This document shows positions 30,583 to 39,572 of a stretch of DNA of 64,000 nt, piece by piece (within the stretch, counting starts at the first letter, position 1; the number at the start of each line of letters is the position of its first letter). The position numbers were made by a program, and so were the translations under genes. The notes below the pieces were generated by a model, which was given only the letters and a program-made list of their open reading frames with translations, ran no database searches and had not been told where the DNA came from. The stretch is from Rhodococcus sp. P1Y (GTDB lineage Bacteria; Actinomycetota; Actinomycetes; Mycobacteriales; Mycobacteriaceae). Location of the stretch: assembly GCF_003641205.1 (NCBI RefSeq), contig NZ_CP032762.1:1364001-1428000 (forward strand), read 5' to 3'.

Positions 30583-31989
30583 GTGCGACGCCGGGTCCTG
30601 ATCGTGCTGATGATCTATTCCACCGTTGTGGTGCTGGCTCTATCGGTGCCTTTGGCGGTGCTGGTCGGTCGTGAACGGGTCCAGCGTTTCGGCGAGAACA
30701 GGGCCGCTGCGGCAACGTTTTTCGCCGAGCTCAGCTCACGCGAGGACGACTCCGGCCTCCCTAGACTCCGCGAGTCGGTGGAGCGCTACAACAGCTTGTA
30801 CGACGAGGGGATTGCGGTTCTCGATCGAAACGGGCAGGCGCGTGCGATGTCGGGCCTGGACGTCGAGCGGCCCGACGTGCAGCAGGCGATCGCAGGCGCA
30901 TTGCGCAACCAACGCGTCGACTTTCCTTCAGGTCTGACGCCATGGTCGCAGCCCTCGGTGTTGGTCGCTGCCCCCGTGGGTGGTGGAACGCAGGTCGACG
31001 GTGCCGTGGTCATCGCCGCGTCCACCGATGCTGCGCGCAGGGACGTCGCGACGGCGTGGATCGTCATCGCCGCGGGGGCCCTGCTGATTCTCGCCACGAT
31101 CGTCGTGATCGCAGCGGCATTGTCGCGCTGGGTGGTTCGTCCGCTCACGGTGTTGTCGTCACGCGTGCATTCCTTCGGCGACAAGTTCCACACTCCGCTG
31201 TCGATCGACGAGCCGCAACAGCCCATGCCTGCCACACCCACGTCTACCGCCTATGTCGGTCCGCCGGAGGTGCGAGAGCTGTCGGGTGCCTTCGACGCCA
31301 TGGCCGAGGACGTCGAAACGGCCACGGCCGCGCAGCGCCGCCTGGTTGCCGACACCGCCCACGCGCTGCGCAACCCGTTGGCGGCGTTGAGGATTCGCCT
31401 GGACTTGCTGGGGATGAGGGTGCCCGATTCGGCCGTCGACGCGCACGTCAAGACCACACTGGAGGTCGACAGGCTGAGTACCGTCGTCGAAGATCTGCTT
31501 GTTCTCGCCGCGGCCGAAACTCCAGCCGCCACGCAGACGGTGAGCTGCGACGTGGGGGCGACGGTCACCGACCGTGTCGAGTTCTGGTCGAGCGCAATGG
31601 AAGTAGCAGGAGTGACCCCGAGCGTCACGAAGTCGGAAGAAACCCTCCTGGCTACGGTGCCCGAGGACGACCTGATCCGTATTCTCGACGCGCTGCTCAG
31701 CAACGCCACGAACTACGCGGGCGCAGACGCGATGGTGGAGATCGACTACCGAGCGCAGGGCGGCCACGTCGTGCTCTCGATATCGGACACCGGGCCGGGT
31801 GTGCCCGTCGACGAGCTCCCGATGCTCGTCGACAGGTTCTTCCGCGCGTCGAGCGCGCACGGCGAGGGAACCGGTCTCGGTCTCTCGATCGTCCACGCGC
31901 TGACCGAGCGGGCCGGTGGGAGTCTTCACGTGAGTGTGCGTCGACCATCGGGCTTGAAGATCGAACTCGCTTTCCTAAGGGAGTGTTAG
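30583..31989 (+). CDS. Sensor histidine kinase
   Basis: A 468-residue membrane kinase. Transmembrane segments lie at about residues 6-28 and 158-178, enclosing an extracytoplasmic sensor of about 130 residues. A HAMP-like region follows, then the phosphoacceptor His260 in ADTAHALRNPLAAL. The ATP-binding domain has N-box LLSNATNYA, G1 SDTGPGVP and G2 GEGTGLGLSI. The start is GTG directly after the response regulator stop, so the pair is co-translated. The extracytoplasmic domain is not recognised. The next two genes encode an MHS permease and a TAXI binding lipoprotein, so the signal is perhaps a carboxylate, although this is not proven. Confidence 0.92.
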   Translation: MRRRVLIVLMIYSTVVVLALSVPLAVLVGRERVQRFGENRAAAATFFAELSSREDDSGLPRLRESVERYNSLYDEGIAVLDRNGQARAMSGLDVERPDVQQAIAGALRNQRVDFPSGLTPWSQPSVLVAAPVGGGTQVDGAVVIAASTDAARRDVATAWIVIAAGALLILATIVVIAAALSRWVVRPLTVLSSRVHSFGDKFHTPLSIDEPQQPMPATPTSTAYVGPPEVRELSGAFDAMAEDVETATAAQRRLVADTAHALRNPLAALRIRLDLLGMRVPDSAVDAHVKTTLEVDRLSTVVEDLLVLAAAETPAATQTVSCDVGATVTDRVEFWSSAMEVAGVTPSVTKSEETLLATVPEDDLIRILDALLSNATNYAGADAMVEIDYRAQGGHVVLSISDTGPGVPVDELPMLVDRFFRASSAHGEGTGLGLSIVHALTERAGGSLHVSVRRPSGLKIELAFLREC

Positions 31990-32085
31990 GAAACGCCGAA
32001 CAGCTTGGCCAAACGCTGTGCTTACGGTCACAGTAGGAGGATCGCGTTGCCGTCAGGCAGCCCAAGCATCTGGAAGGACCAGCCC

Positions 32086-33447
32086 ATGGCAAACGAGGCC
32101 ACCTCGACCGCAGCGTCGCGGCCGACTCCGCCCGTCTCGTCTCCCGCTGCCACCCGTCGTGCAGTGCTCAACACGCTGCGGGGGTCGTCGGGCAATCTCG
32201 TCGAGTGGTACGACGTGTACGTCTACACCGTCTTCGCGACGTACTTCGAGAACCAGTTCTTCGACTCGGCGGATAAGAACTCGACCATCTACGTCTACGG
32301 GATCTTCGCGGTCACCTTCTTGATGCGGCCCGTCGGATCGTGGTTCTTCGGTCGCTACGCAGACCGAAACGGCCGCCGAGCAGCATTGACCTTCAGCGTT
32401 TCGCTGATGGCCGCATGCTCGCTGGTCATCGCGCTGACCCCGGGACGGGAAAGCATCGGGGTATGGGCAGCGGTCATCCTCATCCTGAGCCGTCTGGTCC
32501 AGGGCTTCGCGACGGGTGGTGAGTACGGTGCGTCGGCGACCTACATGTCCGAGGCCGCCACTCGCGAGCGTCGCGGCTTCTTCTCGTCGTTCCAGTACGT
32601 CACCCTCGTCGGCGGCCACGTTCTCGCGCAGGTGACCCTGCTGGTGATGCAGGCATTCCTCGATCGCGAGCAGATCGAGGACTACGGATGGCGCATCGCG
32701 TTCTTCATCGGTGGCGTCGCGGCGGTCGTGGTGTTCTGGCTGCGCCGCAGCATGGACGAATCGCTGACGAAGGATCAACTGGACGCCGTGAAGAGCGGAG
32801 CCGATCGATCCTCGGGCTCCCTGAAGGAGCTGGTCAGCAACCATTGGCGTGCACTGCTGATCTGCTTCATGGTGACTGCAGGCGGCACCATCGCGTTCTA
32901 CACCTACAGCGTCAACGCGCCTTCGATGATCAAGGCGGCCTACGAGGACCGCGGCATGACCGGAACGTGGATCAACCTCTTCGGCCTGATCTTCCTGATG
33001 TTGCTCCAGCCCATCGGCGGACTGATCAGCGACAAGGTGGGCCGTAAGCCGCTGCTGATCTTCTTCGGTATCGGCGGAGTGCTCTACACGTACGTACTCA
33101 TCACGTACTTGCCGACGGCGACCTCGGTGGTCCAGTCGCTCTCCCTGGTGTGCGTCGGTTACGTCATCCTGACCGGCTACACCTCGATCAACGCCATCGT
33201 GAAGGCCGAGCTGTTCCCCTCGCATGTGCGTGCGCTCGGGGTGGGTCTTGGTTACGCACTTGCGAACTCGGCGTTCGGCGGTACCGCACCGTTGATCTAC
33301 CAGGCCGCGAAGAACGGCGGTCATGTGCCGTGGTTCATCTTCTACGTGACGGTCGTGATCGCGATTTCACTTCTTGTCTACATCTTCGTGTTGCGGAACA
33401 AGCAGGAGACCGTCCTCGACCGGGAGCAGGGTCGCGCGTTCGAGTAG
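32086..33447 (+). CDS. MHS-family major facilitator (alpha-ketoglutarate permease-like)
   Basis: A 453-residue transporter with 12 expected helices. The N-terminal GNLVEWYDVYVYTVFATYF and the first loop FGRYADRNGRRAAL are hallmarks of the metabolite:H+ symporter group (KgtP, ProP, ShiA). The central RLVQGFATGGEYGASATYMSE is also typical. Substrates of the group are alpha-ketoglutarate, dicarboxylates, proline/betaine or shikimate; KgtP-like features fit best, but the substrate cannot be fixed. The ATG at 32086 has the Shine-Dalgarno TGGAAGG. It follows the two-component genes by about 96 bp and precedes the TAXI gene by 25 bp. Confidence 0.9.
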   Translation: MANEATSTAASRPTPPVSSPAATRRAVLNTLRGSSGNLVEWYDVYVYTVFATYFENQFFDSADKNSTIYVYGIFAVTFLMRPVGSWFFGRYADRNGRRAALTFSVSLMAACSLVIALTPGRESIGVWAAVILILSRLVQGFATGGEYGASATYMSEAATRERRGFFSSFQYVTLVGGHVLAQVTLLVMQAFLDREQIEDYGWRIAFFIGGVAAVVVFWLRRSMDESLTKDQLDAVKSGADRSSGSLKELVSNHWRALLICFMVTAGGTIAFYTYSVNAPSMIKAAYEDRGMTGTWINLFGLIFLMLLQPIGGLISDKVGRKPLLIFFGIGGVLYTYVLITYLPTATSVVQSLSLVCVGYVILTGYTSINAIVKAELFPSHVRALGVGLGYALANSAFGGTAPLIYQAAKNGGHVPWFIFYVTVVIAISLLVYIFVLRNKQETVLDREQGRAFE

Positions 33448-33472
33448 CCCGGCACGCTTTACAGTGGCCATC

Positions 33473-34411
33473 ATGTCCCAGCCCGCAATGTTGTTCTCCA
33501 GGAGAACTGCGTTGCGGGCTGGTCTCGTGGTGCTCGGGGCTGCCGCGGTGGGGTCCTGTTCGACCGACCCGCCCCCGCAGTTGCGTCTCGCAGCGGGGGA
33601 GGTCGGCGGCTTCTTCTGGGAGTTCGGGGGATTGTTGTCCGACGCTGCCGCCGAATCGTCTGCAGCACAAATCGTTCCGCTCACGTCGGCGGGTTCGATC
33701 GACAACCTCGAGGCATTGGGATCCGGCCGGGCAGAACTGGCGATGACGTTGATCGACGCCGCCTACAGCCATCCGATTTCAGATCTTGCTGCGGTGGGGT
33801 GTGTGTACGAGAACTACTTTCAGGTTGCCGTGCGCGCAGATTCATACATCGAGACCGTGGCCGATCTGCGTGGGCGTGCGGTGAGCATCGGTGCTACCGG
33901 GTCCGGGGCGGCGCTGGTGTCGCAGCGGATTCTCGATGCTGCGGGTTTGTCCGATACCGGCGCTGTGCGCGAAGTTCAGCTGTTGATGAGTTCGGCCGCA
34001 GAAGCATTGGCGGACAACGAGGTCGACGCTGTCATGTGGGCGGGCGGTCTGCCGACACCAGCGTTCGCCGACCCGCCGACAGCAATTCGCTTACTCGATC
34101 TGGGCGGAGTGGTCGCGGATCTGAGGCGCTCGTTCGGCACGGCCTACGAGGCTGTACCGGTCCCGGCGAACGTGTACGGAGAGCATCCGGAGGTGACGAC
34201 CGTCGGAATTCCGAACCTGCTACTGGCGCGTCCCGACGTGCCCGACGGGACAATCGCCGCGCTGGTGAGCGTGCTGCTCGACCAGTCGTCGGCCTTGGTT
34301 CCGCGCCAGGCCATCGGCAGCCAATTCCTCGACGCCAGATCCCTCGTCATGACCGGCAGCATCCCTCTTCATCCCGGTGCCGAGCAGGAATACCGCAGGC
34401 GGCACGGGTAA
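33473..34411 (+). CDS. TAXI-family (TRAP-type) solute-binding lipoprotein
   Basis: A 312-residue protein. The N-terminal SRRTALRAGLVVLGAAAVGSC is a possible twin-arginine signal with a lipobox ending at the Cys, so it should be a lipid-anchored exported protein. The mature part is similar to TAXI-type TRAP binding subunits: LRLAAGEVGGFFWEFGG, then LGSGRAELAMTLIDAAY, then GRAVSIGATGSGAALVSQRIL. No TRAP membrane subunits are encoded in this window, so it may present its ligand to the MHS permease or to the sensor kinase instead. The ATG at 33473 has no strong ribosome site. Fourth gene of the block beginning at 29922. Confidence 0.85.
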   Translation: MSQPAMLFSRRTALRAGLVVLGAAAVGSCSTDPPPQLRLAAGEVGGFFWEFGGLLSDAAAESSAAQIVPLTSAGSIDNLEALGSGRAELAMTLIDAAYSHPISDLAAVGCVYENYFQVAVRADSYIETVADLRGRAVSIGATGSGAALVSQRILDAAGLSDTGAVREVQLLMSSAAEALADNEVDAVMWAGGLPTPAFADPPTAIRLLDLGGVVADLRRSFGTAYEAVPVPANVYGEHPEVTTVGIPNLLLARPDVPDGTIAALVSVLLDQSSALVPRQAIGSQFLDARSLVMTGSIPLHPGAEQEYRRRHG

Positions 34412-34421
34412 GTGCGGGAGA

Positions 34422-34628
34422 TCAGCCTTGCGCGCCTGCCAACCGCGTGCGGGCATCACGCTCGACGAACAGCGGCACGAAGTCGCGGATTTTGCCGCCG
34501 TCGAAGCGGCGGTGTGATTCGGCGACGATAGCTGCGACGTCGCTGCCGGGGAACATCGCTGCGAGGCGATCGCGAACCTCGTCGAGGGCGCGCTGCTCTT
34601 CGGGGGAGATCGGGGAGGGGGCTGCCAT
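34422..34628 (-). CDS. Three-helix-bundle domain protein
   Basis: A 68-residue protein with helices that include LDEVRDRLAAMFPGSD, VAAIVAESHRRF and FVPLFVERDAR. This matches the small three-helix bundle dimerisation domain that in actinobacteria is often fused or adjacent to arsenate-reductase-like phosphatases. Here it stands alone, 31 kb from the ars operon. The ATG at 34628 has the Shine-Dalgarno GAGGAGC, though at a long distance; a GTG at 34655 would add nine residues. The function is not established. Confidence 0.7.
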   Translation of the reverse strand: MAAPSPISPEEQRALDEVRDRLAAMFPGSDVAAIVAESHRRFDGGKIRDFVPLFVERDARTRLAGAQG

Positions 34629-34853
34629 CGTTAGAGGATGCTCCTCGAACGTCACAATTCCAAGCGAAACTAAATAACTACCCGGGTGTTATTCGGTCCC
34701 CGTGACCGCGTACTCGGAGTAACAGCAACGTCAGGCGGTCAGAGGCGCGTCGGCGCCGAGAGGGTCGTGCAATCAACGTCACGTTTGAACTGGATTGTGG
34801 CGGGCCGAACAGCGAGGTTCGCGGAGGCGGCGTCACACGCGCAGCGCACGTGT

Positions 34854-35666
34854 TCACGAAGGATCTGCAGGCCCGATCCATTCGGGGTACTGCAGGTGGT
34901 CTGCGGGCAGGGTGGGGAATACGTAGCCCTCCGGCGGGTACAGGTACGGCGACGGCTCCGTACGGACGAACGTGGGGAACTGCGCTGCCCACCAATCGAA
35001 GCACGGTTCTGCAACCGCTCCGTTGTCCGAGTAGGCCGCGTGCACCATGCCGTCGATCTTCCAGTCGCCGAATACGTTCCAGCTCGGGAGGAAGTGGGCG
35101 CGAGGGTCGGAGGCCGCGGGGTCGGCGTCGGGAATCCCGGGGAGCCCCGGGCTGTCGGCGGTGGTCGAAAGCTGTACGTGGATCGCGTCCTTGATGGGCG
35201 AGAGGTTGTAGTTCTTCGCTGGATTGTCGCCGAGTCCGTAACCGCACACCGTTGCGTCGATGTTTTTGCCGTCGGTGGTGACTCGAGCGAGATGGTAGTA
35301 CTGCGCCCACTCGTTGGTGTCGGGCTTCTCCGGGCTGCGGGCGTAGTAGTAGGGGGTGTAGCGGCTGTTGCTTTCGCTTGGCGCCCCGATCGCCTCCAGA
35401 TACCCGGGGAATTGCGGAAAGTCCGCGAATTTCCCGACGCCGAAAGCGAGTGCGTAATCGCCGGATTCGACCGATGCTCGCACGAGTTCGCCTGTGCGGC
35501 CCAATAGGTCGATCCCGTCGGGCGCGGTCCACTCCGTTGTGTATCGAACTGGAGGGTCGAGGTTCGGCTGCGCCGTTGTGTCTGCAGGCGTGGAATCGCC
35601 TCCACCACAGGCGACCAACGTCACCGCTGCGAGTGCCAGGACTGCGAAACATCGTGCTCTAGCCAT
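34854..35666 (-). CDS. Lipoprotein of unknown function (EspC-like/TPR module)
   Basis: A 270-residue protein with a type II signal peptide: MARARCFAVLALAAVTLVAC, lipobox LVAC, Cys20. The mature part has many aromatic residues (YTPYYYARS, WAQYYHLARV, FDWWAAQFPTF) and ends in a Pro-rich section PEGYVFPTLPADHLQYPEW. No enzyme motif is visible. Its ATG overlaps the stop of the upstream TPR-region gene by 8 bp. In mycobacteria, lipoprotein genes such as lppJ lie near EspC-like and large TPR-region genes, which this trio resembles. It is probably a surface partner of the large protein. Confidence 0.8.
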   Translation of the reverse strand: MARARCFAVLALAAVTLVACGGGDSTPADTTAQPNLDPPVRYTTEWTAPDGIDLLGRTGELVRASVESGDYALAFGVGKFADFPQFPGYLEAIGAPSESNSRYTPYYYARSPEKPDTNEWAQYYHLARVTTDGKNIDATVCGYGLGDNPAKNYNLSPIKDAIHVQLSTTADSPGLPGIPDADPAASDPRAHFLPSWNVFGDWKIDGMVHAAYSDNGAVAEPCFDWWAAQFPTFVRTEPSPYLYPPEGYVFPTLPADHLQYPEWIGPADPS

Positions 35667-37929
35667 CTTTCAGGATCACCCGTCCGTATGCGTCCGATAT
35701 TCTGCTCGAGTTGCCGTCACCAGGATTGCCCAGACGATTGAACATCGTTTCGAGGCCACTCTGTTGCCGCGTGTCCTGGGAGCGCCCACTGTCGGGTTCG
35801 TACGGACGCAGAGTGCCGTCGGCGTCGAACATCTCTTTCATATCCGCGGTGACGCCGGAGGGTAGATTCGGTTGCGCTGTGAGGATGTTGTAGTAGTCGT
35901 GGAACGGATCGTATCCGGACAGTGTTGCTTCCTGCGGGCCATCAGGTTGTGGTCCGACGAGGCTGTCCTTCAACGGATCCCCCACGAGGTCGATCATCGT
36001 GTTCGTGTATCCGCCGCCGGGCAGTTCACCGATTCCGGCCGTGCCGAGGGTCATCAAGATGTCGTACGCACCGGATTTGCGTTCGTAGACAGCCTGGGCG
36101 AGTTCGGCCTTGTCGGTGTACTGGTCCTCCAGTCCGGTTCTGACTCCGACATCCGTGAGCCCATGGAGGATTCCCACTGTCATCAGCTGCTGTCCTGAAT
36201 ACGGATCCCGCGGGTCCTCTGCGTATCTTCCTTCGGCGGAGAGGATGTGGTTCTGCACTTCGCTGACGAAATACTCACCGGTCGGTGCGTCGGTGTTCAT
36301 CAACGCGAATACCTGCGCGGCGCCTGCGTACTTCCCGGTGTGGGAGGGGTCGACCCATAGGTTGTCGAAGCCGGGGCGGTCCTGGGACGGCAGTCCGGCC
36401 ATGTCGGGTATGTACGGACTAATGCTGTGCGCCAGGGTGTTCAGCAGGCTCGGGTTGAGTTGCCCGACCGACTGCTGGTCCGCTTGGGGTATGTCGCTCA
36501 GATGCGTCCACTCGTCGGTGGCTATCGCCTCACCCACGGCCGACATGATGCCGCCTGTGCGCTCGGCTGCGGCCACAGCCAGAGGATTGCCCGGATCGGT
36601 GACCACCGAGTCTGCCGGGTCGAAGGCGAACAGCGACGACACGGCGGCTCCGTCGTCGGACCAGTTGTGCGTCAGGGTGTCTCGGATGAAATTGTGGCCG
36701 TGTTCGGTGTTCGTGACTGCATCATGGACCGCGATCTTGTCCGGTCCCACCGCTGCGAAAATGTCCTCGGTGATGCGAGTGTCGTTGGTTCCGTAGCCGT
36801 CGACGGTGAAGAACTCCGTAAATGGCTCATCGCCCTGTTCGTGCTCGACCTGCGCGTGGAGATACTGTCTGCCGACGTCGAGGAGATGCGAATCGAGGGT
36901 GCTACCGCTCTTGTACGGGTCACTACCGGCATCGACGATGGATGCGATGGCCTGGCTGTCGCCCACCCCGTTCAGAGCGATGCTCGGCAGGACGGTGGTC
37001 CCTGCCCGCTCGAAGCTGTAGACCACCAGATCGTCACGGGTCAAGGCCGCTCGCATCGACTCCGGCAGACGATCGAACCCACCGCCCGTCGGAACACCGT
37101 CGTCCCCGGCGACGGTGGCCGCGACGTTCTCGTTGGACAGAATCTGCAGAGCATCGGCGACGCCGCCGCGGGCGTCCTCGGGCAACCGGCCGACGATGTC
37201 TGCGATCTCCTGTGGATTCTTTCCGTCCATCGCACGGGCGAGCTGTTCGAGATATTCCATCTGCGACACCGGGATTGCGGTTGTCTCGCCCGAGTGCAGT
37301 GCGGCGAGCTGCTCCGGAGTCAAATGGCCGGCTTCGACGAGCCGCTGCTGTTGCTCGGGCGTGAGCGCCGACGGGTCGGTGACCAGGGCCTTGGCGTCGG
37401 ACTGGCCCTGATCGCCGCCGAGAGTTGCTGCTGAGGTGAAGAACAGCCGCAGACCTTCTCGAGCCGCGGCAAGGGCGTCGCGCACGGTGGCGTCGGCGGA
37501 GGCAGTTGCGCGGACGGCGTCGTCGATCTCGTTCTGCCACGGGGTGATCAGGGCTTCGCGGCCGGGGCCGTCACCGCCACCGACTACGAGTGCCTCGCTG
37601 ACGGTGAGGCATTCGGTTTCGGCGCCGAGGATGGCGGCACGAGCACGTTGGAGCGGGCCGTCGATCTCGTGGAAGCCTTGTCGCGCACGGTCCGCGATGG
37701 CTTGGACGTGATCGACGACTTCGACTGCGGCCTTGCGGTCGGAGGAAGCACGGGACTGTGCAGCCTCCGCAGTGTCACCTTCCCAGTACTCGGCACCGGA
37801 TTTGGTGACGGCGTCGACGTACCGATCGAACAGCGACTCCACCGAGGTGCCGATCGACGTCCAGGCATCGCCGATGGCTGTCAATGCTGCAGGGTTGAAG
37901 CCCTGAATCTGCGACTTCGTGAGGTTCAC
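35659..37929 (-). CDS. Large TPR-region protein with WXG100-like N-terminus
   Basis: A 756-residue protein without a classical signal peptide. The first 100 residues are helical with a W-x-G-like turn (GAEYWEGDTAEAAQSRAS), as in ESX substrates. After a long helical section the centre contains repetitive segments (ALTPEQQQRLVEAGHLTPEQLAALH) and a globular domain with TEHGHNFIRDTLTHNW and VDPSHTGKYAGAAQVFALMN. It resembles the mycobacterial 'TPR repeat region-containing' proteins of the Rv0025/Rv0026/Rv2082 kind. The start overlaps the small upstream gene by ATGA. Probably exported with its partner through a type VII system, by inference. A polymorphic-toxin role is possible but no toxin motif is evident. 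Confidence 0.75.
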   Translation of the reverse strand: MNLTKSQIQGFNPAALTAIGDAWTSIGTSVESLFDRYVDAVTKSGAEYWEGDTAEAAQSRASSDRKAAVEVVDHVQAIADRARQGFHEIDGPLQRARAAILGAETECLTVSEALVVGGGDGPGREALITPWQNEIDDAVRATASADATVRDALAAAREGLRLFFTSAATLGGDQGQSDAKALVTDPSALTPEQQQRLVEAGHLTPEQLAALHSGETTAIPVSQMEYLEQLARAMDGKNPQEIADIVGRLPEDARGGVADALQILSNENVAATVAGDDGVPTGGGFDRLPESMRAALTRDDLVVYSFERAGTTVLPSIALNGVGDSQAIASIVDAGSDPYKSGSTLDSHLLDVGRQYLHAQVEHEQGDEPFTEFFTVDGYGTNDTRITEDIFAAVGPDKIAVHDAVTNTEHGHNFIRDTLTHNWSDDGAAVSSLFAFDPADSVVTDPGNPLAVAAAERTGGIMSAVGEAIATDEWTHLSDIPQADQQSVGQLNPSLLNTLAHSISPYIPDMAGLPSQDRPGFDNLWVDPSHTGKYAGAAQVFALMNTDAPTGEYFVSEVQNHILSAEGRYAEDPRDPYSGQQLMTVGILHGLTDVGVRTGLEDQYTDKAELAQAVYERKSGAYDILMTLGTAGIGELPGGGYTNTMIDLVGDPLKDSLVGPQPDGPQEATLSGYDPFHDYYNILTAQPNLPSGVTADMKEMFDADGTLRPYEPDSGRSQDTRQQSGLETMFNRLGNPGDGNSSRISDAYGRVILKDG

Positions 37930-38258
37930 TGCGGAGTCCAGTCACCGGTTGCGTCTGTGTACGCGGCGGCGACTGTGCCTGCGGACGCGTCGTCGGTGGC
38001 TCGGTACTGCCTGGCCACGGCCACCATGATCTCGCCCGTCTCGCCGAGGCGTTCCGCGATCGCGGCGGTCAGCGCAGAATCGATCAGGTCGGCCGAGATA
38101 CTCGACGCTTCCAGTACGGACGACAGCATTCCGCCGGGCACCGACGCATACGGTCCCGCCGCCGAGCCCGTCCGCAATTCGGAGGCCTCACGGGCCAGAT
38201 CTGCCAGCGTCGACCCCAGCTGCTCGAGTCGCGCCAGATCCACGCTCAGTTCCCCCAC
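37926..38258 (-). CDS. EspC/WXG100-like small helical protein
   Basis: A 110-residue protein of two long helices, with LARLEQLGSTLADLAREASEL before a Gly-Pro hinge and IDSALTAAIAERLGETGEIM after it. It ends VAAAYTDATGDW. Size and pattern match DUF2580/EspC-type ESX secretion-associated proteins. The start is GTG at 38258, directly before the first helix; a longer frame to 38348 adds a basic segment without conservation signs. Its stop overlaps the large protein gene by ATGA. First gene of the trio, with about 140 bp of unassigned sequence before it. Confidence 0.75.
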   Translation of the reverse strand: MGELSVDLARLEQLGSTLADLAREASELRTGSAAGPYASVPGGMLSSVLEASSISADLIDSALTAAIAERLGETGEIMVAVARQYRATDDASAGTVAAAYTDATGDWTPQ

Positions 38259-38398
38259 GATGGCCCCCCAGCCTTCCGCCACCCATCTTCCAGCACCCAT
38301 CTTCGAGCACCCATGACGAACGGCCAGTCTAGACGGGAGACCCGACATCCGAGGCGATCGGCACGAACAGCTCAGAAGAGCAGCGGAAGCGATCTACT

Positions 38399-39463
38399 TC
38401 AGGGCCGCTTCCCTCGTGAGAGGAAGCCTCGTCGCGCGAAGGAGGTCAGCCGGTCGATCGTGGACCGCTCGCGCAGCGGGGCGCTCGGGCCGCTGGCCTG
38501 GGCCCGCATTCCTGCGACAGTTTCCCGAAGGACTTGTGGCCCATCGACTGTCGCCTGCCACTGCAATATCTCCCTCGCCCGCGACGTATCGAGCAGCGGT
38601 GTATTGAAGGCAAGATCGACCCACCCGTGGTGGATCGGCAGCAGATGCGTCGAAAAGCCTGCCCGCACAGCCGCCGTCAGTGCCCGGTACGGCACTGGGA
38701 CTTGGCGGGCTCCCAAAGCATCGGCGACGTCGACGGCTCGTGCTGGCTCGTCGGCGGCGAGGTTGAACGCACCGGTCGCGCTGCGTTCGAGTATCCGTTT
38801 CACGGCGTCGGCGACGTCGTCGCTGTGCACCGCCGGGATGACGAATTTCGGGTCGATGGGCAACAGCGGCACATAGTTGACCACCGATGACGGGATGATA
38901 TCGGGCAGTGCGTAGCGAAGGACAGCGCTGCCGAAGGCGTATTGCCCGATCATCCCAGGGCGGACTCGCGCCACCGCCACCTCGCGATTCTCGGCCTCGA
39001 ACGCGTCGAGAACGTCTTCCTCGGCGGCTTTGTCCATGCTGTACGTGGACGACGCCACGCCTGCGCGAGAGAACGTCTCATCGACGCGGCGCCCGTAGGC
39101 CCCGGCTGCGTAGATCCCACTGGACGACATGTGTACGAGGTGCCCGACGCCCGCGGCGGCGCACGCCTCGGCTACTCGTCGAGTGCCGCCCACGTTGACT
39201 CGTCGTAGATAACCGCGTTCGCGCATGGGCTGAAAGGCCACCGCGAGATGGACTACTGCGTCGGCGTCGGCGAAGGTCTCGCGGAGTGTCTCCGATGAAC
39301 TTTCCTCTGCCAGATCGACGGTCCGCCACTCGATTCCTGCGTCCGGCGGTTCGCGTCGCGACAGGCCGACAACGCTGTGATCTCTGGTACGAGGATCGTC
39401 GGCAAGAGCCTTCAGCAATGCGGTCCCGACGTTTCCGCTCGCGCCTGTGATCGCTATCCGCAC
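38399..39463 (-). CDS. NAD-dependent epimerase/dehydratase family protein
   Basis: A 354-residue extended SDR. The cofactor loop ITGASGNVGTALL (residues 4-16), an SSSGIYAAG strand end and YSMDKAAEE (Tyr-x-x-x-Lys) are visible. In place of sugar-binding motifs the C-terminus has a variable segment ending in a basic tail (RGFLSRGKRP). Such proteins act on NDP-sugars, sterols or flavonoid-like substrates; the type here is unknown. The start is GTG at 39463, next to the cofactor loop. The gene is divergent from the FAD-Rieske oxidoreductase gene. Confidence 0.88.
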   Translation of the reverse strand: MRIAITGASGNVGTALLKALADDPRTRDHSVVGLSRREPPDAGIEWRTVDLAEESSSETLRETFADADAVVHLAVAFQPMRERGYLRRVNVGGTRRVAEACAAAGVGHLVHMSSSGIYAAGAYGRRVDETFSRAGVASSTYSMDKAAEEDVLDAFEAENREVAVARVRPGMIGQYAFGSAVLRYALPDIIPSSVVNYVPLLPIDPKFVIPAVHSDDVADAVKRILERSATGAFNLAADEPARAVDVADALGARQVPVPYRALTAAVRAGFSTHLLPIHHGWVDLAFNTPLLDTSRAREILQWQATVDGPQVLRETVAGMRAQASGPSAPLRERSTIDRLTSFARRGFLSRGKRP

Positions 39464-39572
39464 GGCGCGTACGCCAACTTCTGAAGGTTCATGATGCTCG
39501 GGTCCCCACACCGCGCCGTCGCCAAACCGGCACGGAGGGTTTCAACAGGCACGGCGCAGGTCATGCGCAATC

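Noticed and set aside
34686..35507. Plus-strand frame across the lipoprotein gene
   Set aside because: No signal peptide or domain; the minus-strand lipoprotein frame has a proper lipobox and operon overlap.
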